Positions 8,128 through 16,880 of a DNA stretch of 45,851 bases are shown here, in pieces. Under the pieces are notes generated by a model. That model saw nothing but the letters and a program-made list of their open reading frames with translations, searched no databases and was not told the origin of the DNA. Position 1 is the first letter of the stretch, and each line of letters opens with the position of its first letter. Source of the DNA: Eubacterium sp. MSJ-13 (GTDB lineage: Bacteria > Bacillota > Clostridia > Lachnospirales > Lachnospiraceae); NCBI RefSeq assembly GCF_018918235.1, contig NZ_JAHLQE010000031.1, positions 1-45,851 on the forward strand. Reading direction: 5' to 3'. The position numbers and the translations under genes are program-made.

Positions 8128-9543
8128 TTATGCAAGTGATTCGATAGAAGGATTTGCTATCTTATTCATAATACGGAAAGCGATATTTTCGCATTTCCAT
8201 CCCCATGTTTTTGAAGCGGAATATTTTCGGTTAACTCCGTCAAAACCTGTTCCATTATAATACATCTGGCCCGGTTTGCTGTAATGGGTAGCAAGTCGTT
8301 CGGCTGTCATAAGAATATTTTTTTCTTTAGTGTTTGCATTGATGCCTTTGGCTGAATCGCTGTAAACACCAAGGCCTGTAAGATTGTTATCATTGACTGC
8401 ACGTTTGCTCTTGCCCCAGCCCGATTCAAGAGCAGCGATAGAGGTCATTGCAATCGCATTTATACCATATTTTTTTTCTGCTCTGACAAATGCAGGAGCA
8501 AGTTCCTCAAGGGCAGTACCCTCAAGTGCTTTCTGTAAAGTTTTTGTGCTTACATTTGAAGGTTCAAATATATTTTTTGTGTTGATAGAAACAACAACAT
8601 ATTTGGCAGTAGTCTGCTGCACCTTTTTCTGACTTTTGATCTTTCTATGTATGCTTTTGATCTTAGCCTTATTTTTGATGATATCAGACTTGATAGCTCT
8701 CCTTGAATGTGTGATATTGTGTTTTATCGAAACGGTATCCATCAGAGAAGATATCTTTTCAAAATCTGGCAGGATGGATGAACCGGAAGCAGTAACAGCA
8801 GGCTGTGATGATGAAACTTCCTGTGTCAGATATACGCTGAGAGATGAGTCATATTGCTTAGCGTATGATTTAAGGGATTGTGAAGGTTCAAAAACACTTG
8901 AGACAGTAACAATGTTTGTTTCATTTTTACTGTCTTTTGTCAGTGTATTTATCGATGAAAGCTGCTTTCTTTTGGAAGTGATAACTCTTTTTGTGCGGTA
9001 TGCCTTATACTGTGTTTCCTTGATATCAGAAGAAATACGGTTTAATTTTTTCTGAACATGTTCCATAGTAACGGTAACTGTTTTTCCGATAATAGGTTTA
9101 AAATGTTTTGGCTCTTTATTCTTAGTTTTCTTTTTGTCCTTTTTATCGGATTTTTTTGAAACTGTTTTTTGGGAATTTGTATTTTTTTTGCTGCTGTCAG
9201 AAGATGAAGTTTTTTTGTTGGTATGTTCTTTTTTTGGTTTTTTAACGGTGTCTGTTTTTTTATTATTTGTACTATCTGTACTATCAACACTGTCTTTGTC
9301 GGAAACTGAATCAGAACCATCGTTTGATGTATTATCGTCTGTAGCAACAGAATCATCATCGGATGTGTCTGCAGCCGTATCAATATCCTGAACTGTAACA
9401 GAGTTGACTGAAATATTACTATTTGCATGAACTACTGACAGAGAACTGATATGACTTGGAAATGTTACAGTAACTAAAGCAAAAACAGTACTTGTGACAA
9501 GGATCTTACATAATCCGTTTTTTGAAAATAGTCCTTTTCGCAT
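8128..9543 (-). CDS. Secreted glucosaminidase-domain cell-wall hydrolase
   Basis: Predicted exported peptidoglycan hydrolase (endo-beta-N-acetylglucosaminidase, GH73/PF01832) of 471 aa. The start is ATG 9543, with GGAGG at 9549-9553; an in-frame ATG at 9588 lacks a ribosome site and overlaps the predicted promoter. A signal peptide covers about 1-40 (VHA end). Then come an acidic Asp/Ser/Thr stretch (about 55-95), a Lys/Ser-rich stretch (95-150), a helical region with basic residues (150-325) and the catalytic domain (about 325-465), where E373 in AALESGWG is the expected catalytic Glu. The charged linker fits spanning or binding the wall. It is monocistronic, with its own promoter and terminator. 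It may act in cell separation or turnover; another glucosaminidase lies at 31.1 kb. Confidence 0.85.
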   Translation of the reverse strand: MRKGLFSKNGLCKILVTSTVFALVTVTFPSHISSLSVVHANSNISVNSVTVQDIDTAADTSDDDSVATDDNTSNDGSDSVSDKDSVDSTDSTNNKKTDTVKKPKKEHTNKKTSSSDSSKKNTNSQKTVSKKSDKKDKKKTKNKEPKHFKPIIGKTVTVTMEHVQKKLNRISSDIKETQYKAYRTKRVITSKRKQLSSINTLTKDSKNETNIVTVSSVFEPSQSLKSYAKQYDSSLSVYLTQEVSSSQPAVTASGSSILPDFEKISSLMDTVSIKHNITHSRRAIKSDIIKNKAKIKSIHRKIKSQKKVQQTTAKYVVVSINTKNIFEPSNVSTKTLQKALEGTALEELAPAFVRAEKKYGINAIAMTSIAALESGWGKSKRAVNDNNLTGLGVYSDSAKGINANTKEKNILMTAERLATHYSKPGQMYYNGTGFDGVNRKYSASKTWGWKCENIAFRIMNKIANPSIESLA

Positions 9544-9578
9544 AATAACCTCCTGAATAAAAAATGATTTTGAAAGAG

Positions 9579-9607
9579 AGTATACCATATTTCAATAAAA
9601 AAATCAA
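9579..9607 (-). promoter_or_regulatory. Promoter for the glucosaminidase gene
   Basis: Minus-strand TTGATT (9607-9602), 17-bp spacer and TATACT (9584-9579), with the -10 element 36 nt before ATG 9543. The AT-rich DNA from 9608 to 9718 between the two divergent promoters shows nothing else. Confidence 0.6.
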
Positions 9608-9718
9608 AAAAATATACAAAAGCAATACAAATAATATATAAAAATATGTACAATTTTACTGCTGTATAACTTGCTATTGCTATAAATAAAAATTTTAGCA
9701 AAAAAAATAAAATAATTG

Positions 9719-9747
9719 TTGACAAACTAATATATAGGGTGTATCTT
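9719..9747 (+). promoter_or_regulatory. Promoter of the metK riboswitch transcript
   Basis: A perfect TTGACA (9719-9724), 17-bp spacer and TATCTT (9742-9747). Transcription would begin about 25 nt before the riboswitch aptamer. Confidence 0.8.
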
Positions 9748-9776
9748 ATATGTGTTTGTAAAAAATAAATAGAATA

Positions 9777-9872
9777 CTCTTATTCAGAGTGGCGGAGAGT
9801 GAAGGCTCTGTGAAACCACGGCAACCCCATAAAGGAAGGTGCCAATCTAAGCGAGAAATCGAACAATAAGAG
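9777..9872 (+). promoter_or_regulatory. SAM-I (S-box) riboswitch aptamer
   Basis: P1 pairs CTCTTATT (9777-9784) with AATAAGAG (9865-9872). Between them are the conserved S-box blocks: CAGAGTGGCGGAGAG, CTGTGAAACCACGGCAACC, AAGGTGCCAA and a final helix. When S-adenosylmethionine binds, P1 should form and allow the terminator at 9888-9919, turning off metK. This is the classical Firmicute arrangement in which the product of MetK limits its own synthesis. Confidence 0.95.
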
Positions 9873-9887
9873 GAGTTGAGATATATC

Positions 9888-9919
9888 AAGTCCATCGAGT
9901 TGTGTCGGTGGACTTTTTA
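9888..9919 (+). terminator. Riboswitch-controlled terminator
   Basis: AAGTCCA (9888-9894) pairs with TGGACTT (9909-9915), with extra inner CGA/TCG pairing, followed by a T-run at 9914-9918. It sits 15 nt after the SAM-I aptamer and is its expression platform. Confidence 0.9.
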
Positions 9920-9995
9920 TTATGATATTAAGAATTTTATTCTTTTAGTGATATGTCGCTTTTTTCCTCAAAGATAAGAGTACAGTTGGTATCTT

Positions 9996-10035
9996 TGCAC
10001 TGCCTGATACGGACTGAAATGTACAGAGCAGTGCA
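9996..10035 (+). other. Leader hairpin upstream of metK ribosome site
   Basis: TGCACTGC (9996-10003) pairs with GCAGTGCA (10028-10035), enclosing 24 nt, and ends 5 nt before the GAGG ribosome site. Only read-through transcripts would contain it. It may affect translation or mRNA stability; no family is recognised. Confidence 0.4.
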
Positions 10036-10049
10036 GAAAAGAGGATACG

Positions 10050-11237
10050 ATGGAGAAAAGATTATTTACATCTGAATCAGTAACTGAAGGACATCCTGAC
10101 AAAATAAGCGACAATATATCAGATGCGATTCTTGACGCACTTATGGAACAGGATCCAATGAGCCGTGTTGCATGTGAGACAGCTATAACAACAGATTATG
10201 TACTTATCATGGGTGAGATTACAACAAAGGCAAAAGTTGATTATGAGAAGATTGCAAGAGAGACAATCAGAGAGATTGGATATGATGCTGATGAGAAGGG
10301 ATTTAACTGCGATACATGTAAGGTAAATGTACTTCTTGATTCACAGTCAGCAGATATTGCAATGGGTGTTGACAAGGCACTTGAAGCAAAAGAAAATCAG
10401 ATGACTGACGAGGAGCTTGAGGCAATTGGAGCAGGTGACCAGGGTATGATGTTTGGTTATGCGACAAATGAGACAGAGGAATACATGCCTTATCCGATTG
10501 CACTTGCACATAAACTTACAAAGAAGCTCACAGAAGTACGCAAAGACGGGACACTTCCTTATCTTCGTGCAGACGGAAAGAGTCAGGTTACTGTTGAATA
10601 TGATGAAAACGGAAAACCGGTTCATGTAAATGCAGTAGTTATCTCATCACAGCATGCAGAAGATGTTTCACAGAAACAGATTCATGAAGATATCCGTAAA
10701 TATGTGATAGATCCTGTAGTTCCGCAGGAGCTCACAGATGAAAGAACAAAATATTTCATCAATCCTACAGGACGTTTTGTAATAGGTGGACCAAACGGAG
10801 ACAGTGGACTTACAGGCCGTAAGATAATCGTAGACACATACGGCGGATATGCTCGTCATGGCGGCGGAGCATTCTCTGGAAAAGACTGTACAAAAGTTGA
10901 CCGTTCAGCAGCATACGCAGCACGTTATGTTGCAAAAAACATTGTGGCAGCAGGACTTGCAGACAAATGTGAGATTCAGCTTTCATATGCTATTGGTGTT
11001 GCACAGCCTACATCTATTATGGTAGATACATTTGGAACAGGAAAACTTTCAGATGAGAAACTTGTTGAGATAATCAGAGAAAACTTTGACCTTCGTCCGG
11101 CAGGAATCATAAAGATGCTTGACCTTAGAAGACCAATCTACAAGCAGACAGCAGCATATGGTCACTTCGGACATAATGCACTTAACCTCCCTTGGGAACA
11201 GCTTGATAGGGTTGATGTATTGAAGAAGTATTTATAA
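10050..11237 (+). CDS. metK: S-adenosylmethionine synthetase
   Basis: Converts methionine and ATP to S-adenosylmethionine, the cell's methyl donor. The 395-aa length is typical. GHPDK is at 14-18, the [12 protein letters not shown] block at about 127-138 and the glycine-rich [16 protein letters not shown] loop at about 270-285. GAGG (10041-10044) precedes ATG 10050. It is a single-gene unit, with a SAM-I riboswitch and terminator upstream and an intrinsic terminator downstream, so expression should fall when SAM is abundant. Confidence 0.98.
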   Translation: MEKRLFTSESVTEGHPDKISDNISDAILDALMEQDPMSRVACETAITTDYVLIMGEITTKAKVDYEKIARETIREIGYDADEKGFNCDTCKVNVLLDSQSADIAMGVDKALEAKENQMTDEELEAIGAGDQGMMFGYATNETEEYMPYPIALAHKLTKKLTEVRKDGTLPYLRADGKSQVTVEYDENGKPVHVNAVVISSQHAEDVSQKQIHEDIRKYVIDPVVPQELTDERTKYFINPTGRFVIGGPNGDSGLTGRKIIVDTYGGYARHGGGAFSGKDCTKVDRSAAYAARYVAKNIVAAGLADKCEIQLSYAIGVAQPTSIMVDTFGTGKLSDEKLVEIIRENFDLRPAGIIKMLDLRRPIYKQTAAYGHFGHNALNLPWEQLDRVDVLKKYL

Positions 11238-11280
11238 TTTTTATAGTATTAAATAGCAGATAAACAATATAAATTTCAAC

Positions 11281-11324
11281 AAAAAGTGTGTCAGTCTCAA
11301 AAACCAGACCTGACACACTTTTTA
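11281..11324 (+). terminator. metK terminator
   Basis: A 14-bp perfect stem, AAAAAGTGTGTCAG (11281-11294) with CTGACACACTTTTT (11310-11323), 43 bp past the metK stop. The flanking A- and T-runs make it usable in both directions. Confidence 0.9.
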
Positions 11325-11379
11325 TCTAGTTAAAGCTAATTAAAATCCACTTAATTATCCATCCACATATCGCTCCCCA

Positions 11380-11526
11380 GCCGAGAATGGTGGTTATGAT
11401 TCCTGACCGAAGGACGTTAGAACTGTGTCGGCATTTAGCGGGCGTGTTTTGCCCGCTTATGTACCGTTACGCAGTTCTTCGAGCGAAAGCGTTCCTGAGC
11501 GCAGAATCATAACCACCATTCTCGGC
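11380..11526. repeat. Long palindromic structured element, copy A
   Basis: Perfect 23-bp arms at 11380-11402 and 11504-11526. Inside are nested stems: AGAACTG (11419-11425) with CAGTTCT (11472-11478), and a central hairpin GCGGGC/GCCCGC with a 7-nt loop (11438-11456). On the minus strand, 11497 down to 11435 aligns gap-free over 63 nt with 45524-45586 (element B), including CAGGAACGCTTTCGCT (11497-11482) and GTAACGGTACATAA (11470-11457). Four of the six central pairs differ between A and B and remain paired. It fills much of the gene-free stretch between metK and cca. Candidates are a mobile repeat or a structured RNA; no known family is recognised. Confidence 0.8.
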
Positions 11527-11619
11527 GTCCGTTTATCACCCCGACAAAAAAATAAACATTTGTCAAACCAGTACATTTCAGGTTATTATATTATTATATT
11601 TTGGTGAGGTGAAAGAAAA

Positions 11620-13050
11620 TTGAAGATGATATTACCGAAACATGTTTCATATATTATTAGTAAACTTGAACAGGCAGGATATGAAGCCTACGCAGTAGGG
11701 GGATGTGTCAGGGACACACTGCTTGGCAGAAAGCCGCAGGACTGGGACATTACCACATCTGCAAAGCCACCTGAGATAAAAAAGCTTTTCAAAAAAACAA
11801 TCGATACAGGTATACAGCATGGTACAGTTACAGTTATGCTTGATCATATCGGCTATGAAGTTACGACATACAGGATAGATGGTGAGTACGAGGATAACAG
11901 ACATCCAAAACAGGTGGAGTTTACCGACAATCTCAAACTTGACCTCGAACGCCGTGATTTCACGATAAATGCGATGGCTTACAACGAGAATAGGGGGATT
12001 GTAGACGAATTTGGCGGTATTAAAGACCTCAAAGATGGTATAATAAGATGTGTGGGTGATGCCGGACAGAGATTTGATGAGGACGCACTAAGGATGCTTC
12101 GGGCTGTAAGATTTGCGGGCCAGCTTGGATTTGAGATTGAGGAAAAGACAAGAAAAGCTATCGTTGAGAGAGCGGCTCATCTTGAAAACATAAGTGCAGA
12201 GAGGATAAGAGTTGAACTTACAAAACTGCTTGTCTCAAAAGATGCAGGAAGGATAAGGGACGCTTATGATACTGGAATGACAAAGTATTTTCTGCCTGAA
12301 CTTGATATAGCTATCGTGACAGAGCAGAAAAATCCGCATCATATATATACAGTTGGAGAGCATAGTATACATTGTGTTGAGATAATGAACTGTTTCTTTG
12401 GAGTTACTTCAGATAAGAAGATATATGATAATATACCAGAAGATGTATTGGACACAGCCAAAAGGCTTACTGCAGAGATGGATAAAAAACAGCAGACGGT
12501 ACTCTGCATGGCGATGCTTTTGCATGATATCGCAAAACCTGTAGTAATGACTGTTGACAAAGATGGTATCGGTCATTTTTACGGACACCCGCAGGAAGGT
12601 GAGAAGATGGCGAAGAAGATCATGAGAAGACTTACCTTTGACAATGATTCGATATCAAAGACATGCAGGCTCATAAAATTTCATGATTACCGTATGGAAG
12701 ACACAAACAGGGCTTTCAGGTGTGCAGTGTCAAAGATAGGTGCAGATATCATGAATATGCTTTTTCTTGTCGAGTATGCTGATGTGTTATCGCAGAGTGA
12801 TAAGATGCTTGATGAAAAACTTTCAAAGATAAATTCCGGGGTTAAAAGGTTTGAATATATCGTTGAAAATGCACAGCCACTGTCTGTGAAAGATCTGGCG
12901 GTAACTGGTTCTGATCTGATAGCGGCAGGGGTAAAGCCGGGACCCAAAATGGGTGATATTTTGAAGAATATGCTTGATAAAGTTCTGGATGAACCTGAGG
13001 CTAACACAAAGGAAAATTTATTGGGATATCTGAAAACGCTTGATATATAG
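11620..13050 (+). CDS. cca: CCA-adding tRNA nucleotidyltransferase with HD domain
   Basis: Adds or repairs the 3'-CCA end of tRNAs (class II nucleotidyltransferase), 476 aa. The start is taken as TTG 11620, because GGTGAGGTG (11603-11611) is optimally spaced for it and too far from the in-frame ATG at 11626. GGCVRD is at 27-32, the catalytic DWD at 41-43 and the RRDFTINA motif at 111-118. The C-terminal half has an HD phosphohydrolase motif (H302-D303), as in clostridial CCA enzymes that also carry phosphatase activity. No other gene is near enough to define an operon. Confidence 0.93.
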   Translation: MKMILPKHVSYIISKLEQAGYEAYAVGGCVRDTLLGRKPQDWDITTSAKPPEIKKLFKKTIDTGIQHGTVTVMLDHIGYEVTTYRIDGEYEDNRHPKQVEFTDNLKLDLERRDFTINAMAYNENRGIVDEFGGIKDLKDGIIRCVGDAGQRFDEDALRMLRAVRFAGQLGFEIEEKTRKAIVERAAHLENISAERIRVELTKLLVSKDAGRIRDAYDTGMTKYFLPELDIAIVTEQKNPHHIYTVGEHSIHCVEIMNCFFGVTSDKKIYDNIPEDVLDTAKRLTAEMDKKQQTVLCMAMLLHDIAKPVVMTVDKDGIGHFYGHPQEGEKMAKKIMRRLTFDNDSISKTCRLIKFHDYRMEDTNRAFRCAVSKIGADIMNMLFLVEYADVLSQSDKMLDEKLSKINSGVKRFEYIVENAQPLSVKDLAVTGSDLIAAGVKPGPKMGDILKNMLDKVLDEPEANTKENLLGYLKTLDI

Positions 13051-13208
13051 CAGTTTTATTTATGCTGGTCACGCTGTAGTTGTGGATGGTATTTTTTATA
13101 TCTGAAAGGATGTAGTCTGCAGGCTCAAAGTGGATGATATATTATTTATGCAAAAAATATGGATGTATAGGGAAAATCTGTTGAGGACAGTCAGTAATTG
13201 TAGTAAAA

Positions 13209-13307
13209 TGTTACTGTTCATATGAAGGGCATGGCACTAACTGTCAGGCTATGTGTCAATGATGGGATTTTACAGGATTACAGTCCCATGCCTGAATGAG
13301 GCATGAG
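13209..13307. repeat. Modular intergenic repeat, copy R1
   Basis: Contains GTTACTGTTCATATGAA, then a unit at 13241-13291 that matches 41575-41625 at 41 of 51 positions without gaps. It ends in a perfect hairpin, CATGCCT/AGGCATG, preceded by a TGGGA/TCCCA stem (13263-13288). It fills most of the 279-bp gap before the GH13 gene, whose ribosome site begins about 11 nt later. The remainder of the gap (13051-13208) shows nothing recognisable. Confidence 0.65.
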
Positions 13308-13329
13308 TTTATTTTATAGGAGTGATGTT

Positions 13330-15477
13330 ATGGATTTGAATGTAAGGCTTGGAAAGATGACAAAAGCTATGAAAACACAGCTTTTTATCGACAATCTTAC
13401 AACTATATTTAACCCTCAGGCACTTTTTAGTGATGGTACGGCGAGATACCGTATCCCACCTGAACCTGAGATAAATGAGAATGTTAAGATAAGATTCAGA
13501 ACGGGCAGAGAGAATATTGATAAAGTAGTTCTTGTAGTCTGTACCGATACACGTATAGAGATGGAAAAAGTGTATAATGACAGAATGTTTGATTACTATG
13601 AGAGCACCGTTGAACTTACAGATAAAATGATAGATTATTATTTTGAAGTTACAAGCGGAAGTGTGGTATGTTATTACAACAGTGTTGGAGTATGCAGTGG
13701 AGTTGAACCTTATTACAACTTTACGATAACACCTTCGTTTAGTACACCGGACTGGGCGAAAGGTGCAGTGTTTTATCAGATATATGTTGACCGTTTTTGT
13801 AACGGTGACAGGTCAAATGATGTTGAGAAAGATGAGTATGTCTATATCGGTGAGGGAACTGACAAGGTGAATGACTGGTTTAAATATCCGGCTTCGATGG
13901 GTGTCAGGGAATTTTATGGTGGTGATATAGCGGGTGTCTGGCAGAAACTTGATTATCTGCAGGGACTTGGTGTTGACGCGATATATTTTAATCCGCTTTT
14001 TGTATCACCATCAAATCATAAATATGATATTCAGGATTATGATTATATCGACCCCCATTTTGGAAAGATAGTTAAAGATGAGGGCGAAGTCTTACACAGG
14101 GATGAACAGGGAAACCTTATGTGTGATGGAACTTATCCTAATAAATATGCGACAAAGTATGTGTGCAGGGTGACTGATAAGGAAAATCTTGAGGCGAGCA
14201 ATGAGTTTTTTGCAAAATTTGTTGAGGAAGTTCACAGAAGAGGCATGAAAGTTATTCTTGATGGTGTTTTCAATCACTGTGGTTCTTTCAATAAATGGCT
14301 TGACAGAGAGTGTATATATGAGGATGCAGAAGGCTACGAAAAGGGTGCGTATGTATCTAGTGAGAGTCCGTACAGGACATTCTTTAAGTTTAACGAAGAT
14401 ATGTGGCCATACAATTATCACTATGACGGATGGTGGGGACACGATACACTTCCTAAACTCAATTATGAGGATTCACCGCTTCTTTTTGACTATATCATGC
14501 ATATAGCGAGAAAATGGGTTTCACCTCCGTACAATGTTGACGGATGGAGACTTGATGTTGCGGCAGACCTCGGACAGTCACAGGAATACAATCATTATTT
14601 CTGGAAAGAATTCAGGAGAAATGTCAAGGAGGCAAATCCTGATGCAATCGTGCTTGCAGAGCATTATGGTGATCCTACGAGCTGGCTTCGCGGTGACCAG
14701 TGGGATACAGTTATGAACTATGATGCGTTTATGGAGCCTATAACATGGTTTTTGACAGGAGTTGAAAAGCATAGTGATGAGTACAGGGAGGATCTTCTTG
14801 GCAATGCTGATGCGTTCTTTGGCTCTATGCGAAATTATATGACAAGATTTAACACACAGTCGCTTCAGGTTGCCATGAATGAACTTTCAAACCATGACCA
14901 TTCAAGGTTTATGACGAGAACAAATCACAGGGTCGGAAGAACAGCGAGTGTGGGACCTCAGGCGGCAGATGAGGGAATAGATAAGGCTCTTTTCAGACTT
15001 GGTGTCATGATACAGATGACATGGCCGGGAGCACCGACTATATATTATGGTGATGAGGCAGGACTTTGCGGCTGGACTGACCCTGACAACAGAAGGACAT
15101 ATCCTTGGGGAAGAGAAGATCAGGAACTGATTGAATATCACAGACAGCTTATAAGGATACACAAGGATTATCAGGTATTTAAGACAGGTTCGATTCTCTT
15201 TTTAAAAGGTCAGTATAAACTGATAGGTTATGGAAGATTTGACGAGAACGATAAGATAGTTGTCATGATAAACAGCAGTGATGAGGTTCGTGAGGCAGAT
15301 ATACCGGTGTGGAGACTTGGCGTCATTCAGGAGACGCGTATGGCAAGGCTTATGATAAGCAGCAGGGAAGGTTATTCTGATGAGGCTAAGGTCTATCCTG
15401 TTGTAAACGGAAACATTCATGTTGAGTGTCCTCCGATGTCAGGAATGATAATAAAAGATATAGAAAGCATGGGTTAA
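13330..15477 (+). CDS. GH13 alpha-glucan hydrolase (neopullulanase/cyclomaltodextrinase-like)
   Basis: Predicted cytoplasmic alpha-amylase-superfamily enzyme of 715 aa acting on maltodextrins, cyclodextrins or pullulan. ATG 13330 follows AGGAG (13318-13322); an earlier in-frame ATG at 13303 lies inside a repeat hairpin and has no ribosome site. An N-terminal beta domain (about 20-135) resembles CBM34. The GH13 conserved regions are DGVFNH (311-316), GWRLDVAAD with nucleophile D409, LAEHYGD with acid/base E444 and SNHDHSR with D523. GAVFYQIYVDRFCNGD opens the barrel at about 145. There is no signal peptide, so substrates must be imported. The small membrane-protein gene follows by 6 bp. The exact substrate is uncertain. 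Confidence 0.9.
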   Translation: MDLNVRLGKMTKAMKTQLFIDNLTTIFNPQALFSDGTARYRIPPEPEINENVKIRFRTGRENIDKVVLVVCTDTRIEMEKVYNDRMFDYYESTVELTDKMIDYYFEVTSGSVVCYYNSVGVCSGVEPYYNFTITPSFSTPDWAKGAVFYQIYVDRFCNGDRSNDVEKDEYVYIGEGTDKVNDWFKYPASMGVREFYGGDIAGVWQKLDYLQGLGVDAIYFNPLFVSPSNHKYDIQDYDYIDPHFGKIVKDEGEVLHRDEQGNLMCDGTYPNKYATKYVCRVTDKENLEASNEFFAKFVEEVHRRGMKVILDGVFNHCGSFNKWLDRECIYEDAEGYEKGAYVSSESPYRTFFKFNEDMWPYNYHYDGWWGHDTLPKLNYEDSPLLFDYIMHIARKWVSPPYNVDGWRLDVAADLGQSQEYNHYFWKEFRRNVKEANPDAIVLAEHYGDPTSWLRGDQWDTVMNYDAFMEPITWFLTGVEKHSDEYREDLLGNADAFFGSMRNYMTRFNTQSLQVAMNELSNHDHSRFMTRTNHRVGRTASVGPQAADEGIDKALFRLGVMIQMTWPGAPTIYYGDEAGLCGWTDPDNRRTYPWGREDQELIEYHRQLIRIHKDYQVFKTGSILFLKGQYKLIGYGRFDENDKIVVMINSSDEVREADIPVWRLGVIQETRMARLMISSREGYSDEAKVYPVVNGNIHVECPPMSGMIIKDIESMG

Positions 15478-15483
15478 AAATCT

Positions 15484-15792
15484 ATGGGAAAAATAAGAGA
15501 GTGGATGCATGGCCGTGGAAGGAAAACGGTCATTGCTGTCATGATTGTTCTTGCATTTGCTATGGTCGTTCATTATTTTATTGTGGAAAGGCATGGTAAA
15601 TTGGGGCTTGAAAGTGCCTATAGTGCAGATGTACAGGAAACTGTATCACCTAAGCCGCAGGAAGATTATTATGTTGGCGGTGCGAGCATAGGCAGTGTGA
15701 AGAAAGGAACAAAGATTTCAGAAGGTGATACGATAAAAAAAGACAATGAAGATAAAAAAAATAACTCGAGAAAAACTACAAAAAATAAATAA
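15484..15792 (+). CDS. Small single-pass membrane protein, unknown function
   Basis: A 102-aa protein with one membrane segment (about 14-33, TVIAVMIVLAFAMVVHYFIV) after a basic N-terminus, then a hydrophilic tail ending in a Lys/Asn/Asp-rich stretch. The N-terminal positive charge predicts an external C-terminus. It begins 6 bp after the GH13 stop and probably shares that transcript. The preceding ribosome site is weak, so translation may be coupled. No domain is recognised. A real gene is supported by position, frame integrity and membrane-protein character. Confidence 0.6.
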   Translation: MGKIREWMHGRGRKTVIAVMIVLAFAMVVHYFIVERHGKLGLESAYSADVQETVSPKPQEDYYVGGASIGSVKKGTKISEGDTIKKDNEDKKNNSRKTTKNK

Positions 15793-15808
15793 TAAATATA
15801 CATTTTCA

Positions 15809-15838
15809 TTGCTTTTATAATAATAATTATAATATAAT
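15809..15838 (+). promoter_or_regulatory. Possible promoter for the ABC transporter genes
   Basis: TTGCTT (15809-15814), an 18-bp spacer and a perfect TATAAT (15833-15838), about 93 bp before the permease start. A small stem GTCGG/CCGAC (about 15894-15914) lies in the leader. Confidence 0.45.
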
Positions 15839-15930
15839 ACATCTATTAAGGGTTTTTGGAAGAAAAAGTCGAATACCCAAATGTAATATAAAGTGTCGGG
15901 AGTTAAAAACCGACGGAACGGAGGAGAAAA

Positions 15931-16878
15931 ATGTACAGTTTAATTCCAGTGGTATGTGCACAGGATATCACAGCACTTGTTCGCGCATTACCCGGTTCTG
16001 TAGCCCAGGGACTTATCTGGGGAATCATGGCGATAGGAGTATTCTTGACTTTTAAGATACTTGATTTTGCCGATCTTACGGTTGATGGAACGATGGCAAC
16101 GGGTGGTGTTGTCACTGTCATGCTTATTTTGAAAGGATGGAGTCCGATAGCCGCGGTTGTGGCTGCATTTGTTGCAGGTATGCTTGCAGGACTTATTACT
16201 GGTGTGTTACATACTGTTCTTGGAATTCCTGATATACTGGCGGGTATTCTTACACAGCTTTCATTATATTCGATAAATCTGAACATATCAGAGGGAAAGG
16301 CAAATCAGGCTGTAAATGTAGACATGTATAAGCTAGTTGTCACAGGTCGTGATAATCCTGCCACCATAGTTGCAGTGCTTGTCATACTTGCGATAGTCAT
16401 AGGTCTTATGTACTGGTTTTTTGGAACGGAACTCGGTTTTACGATCAGAGCGACAGGCTGTAATCCTAACATGTCAAGGGCACAAGGTATAAATACAAAT
16501 GTTGCAAAGGTTATCGCACTTGTATTTTCTAATGGTCTTGTAGGATTTGCAGGTGGTCTTCTTTCGCAGTATCAGGGTAACTTTGATGTAAACATGGGTA
16601 GAGGTTCTATCGTTATCGGTCTTGCATCAGTTATCATTGGTGAGGTGCTTGGAGAGGCAATCTTTGGAAAGAAACTCAATTTCAGTGCGAGACTCGCATT
16701 TGTTGCAGTCGGAAGCATAATCTACTATATAGTTATTCAGTTTGTATTGTGGCTTGGTCTTCCTACTATTGATATGAAGATGTTCTCGGCTATGGTTGTT
16801 GCCATATTCCTTGCAGTACCATATCTCAGAGGAAAAGCTAAGAATTCATATAGAAAAGCTGCAAAGGGAGGTGCCTGA
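15931..16878 (+). CDS. ABC transporter permease of the branched-chain/TrpXYZ-like type
   Basis: A 315-aa permease with eight or nine membrane segments in the BPD_transp_2 superfamily (COG4120-like), the group used by putative tryptophan/tyrosine importers. GGAGG (15921-15925) precedes ATG 15931. The GLASVIIGEVLGE block at about 230-242 is typical of the subfamily. The ATPase gene starts 2 nt after its stop. These systems usually have a lipoprotein substrate-binding gene (PF04392) directly upstream, and none is here, so it must be encoded elsewhere or be absent. The substrate is therefore unproven. Confidence 0.82.
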   Translation: MYSLIPVVCAQDITALVRALPGSVAQGLIWGIMAIGVFLTFKILDFADLTVDGTMATGGVVTVMLILKGWSPIAAVVAAFVAGMLAGLITGVLHTVLGIPDILAGILTQLSLYSINLNISEGKANQAVNVDMYKLVVTGRDNPATIVAVLVILAIVIGLMYWFFGTELGFTIRATGCNPNMSRAQGINTNVAKVIALVFSNGLVGFAGGLLSQYQGNFDVNMGRGSIVIGLASVIIGEVLGEAIFGKKLNFSARLAFVAVGSIIYYIVIQFVLWLGLPTIDMKMFSAMVVAIFLAVPYLRGKAKNSYRKAAKGGA

Positions 16879-16880
16879 AA

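Noticed and set aside
8636-9055. 139-codon open frame antisense to the glucosaminidase gene
   Set aside because: A shadow of the low-complexity coding strand, without start signals.
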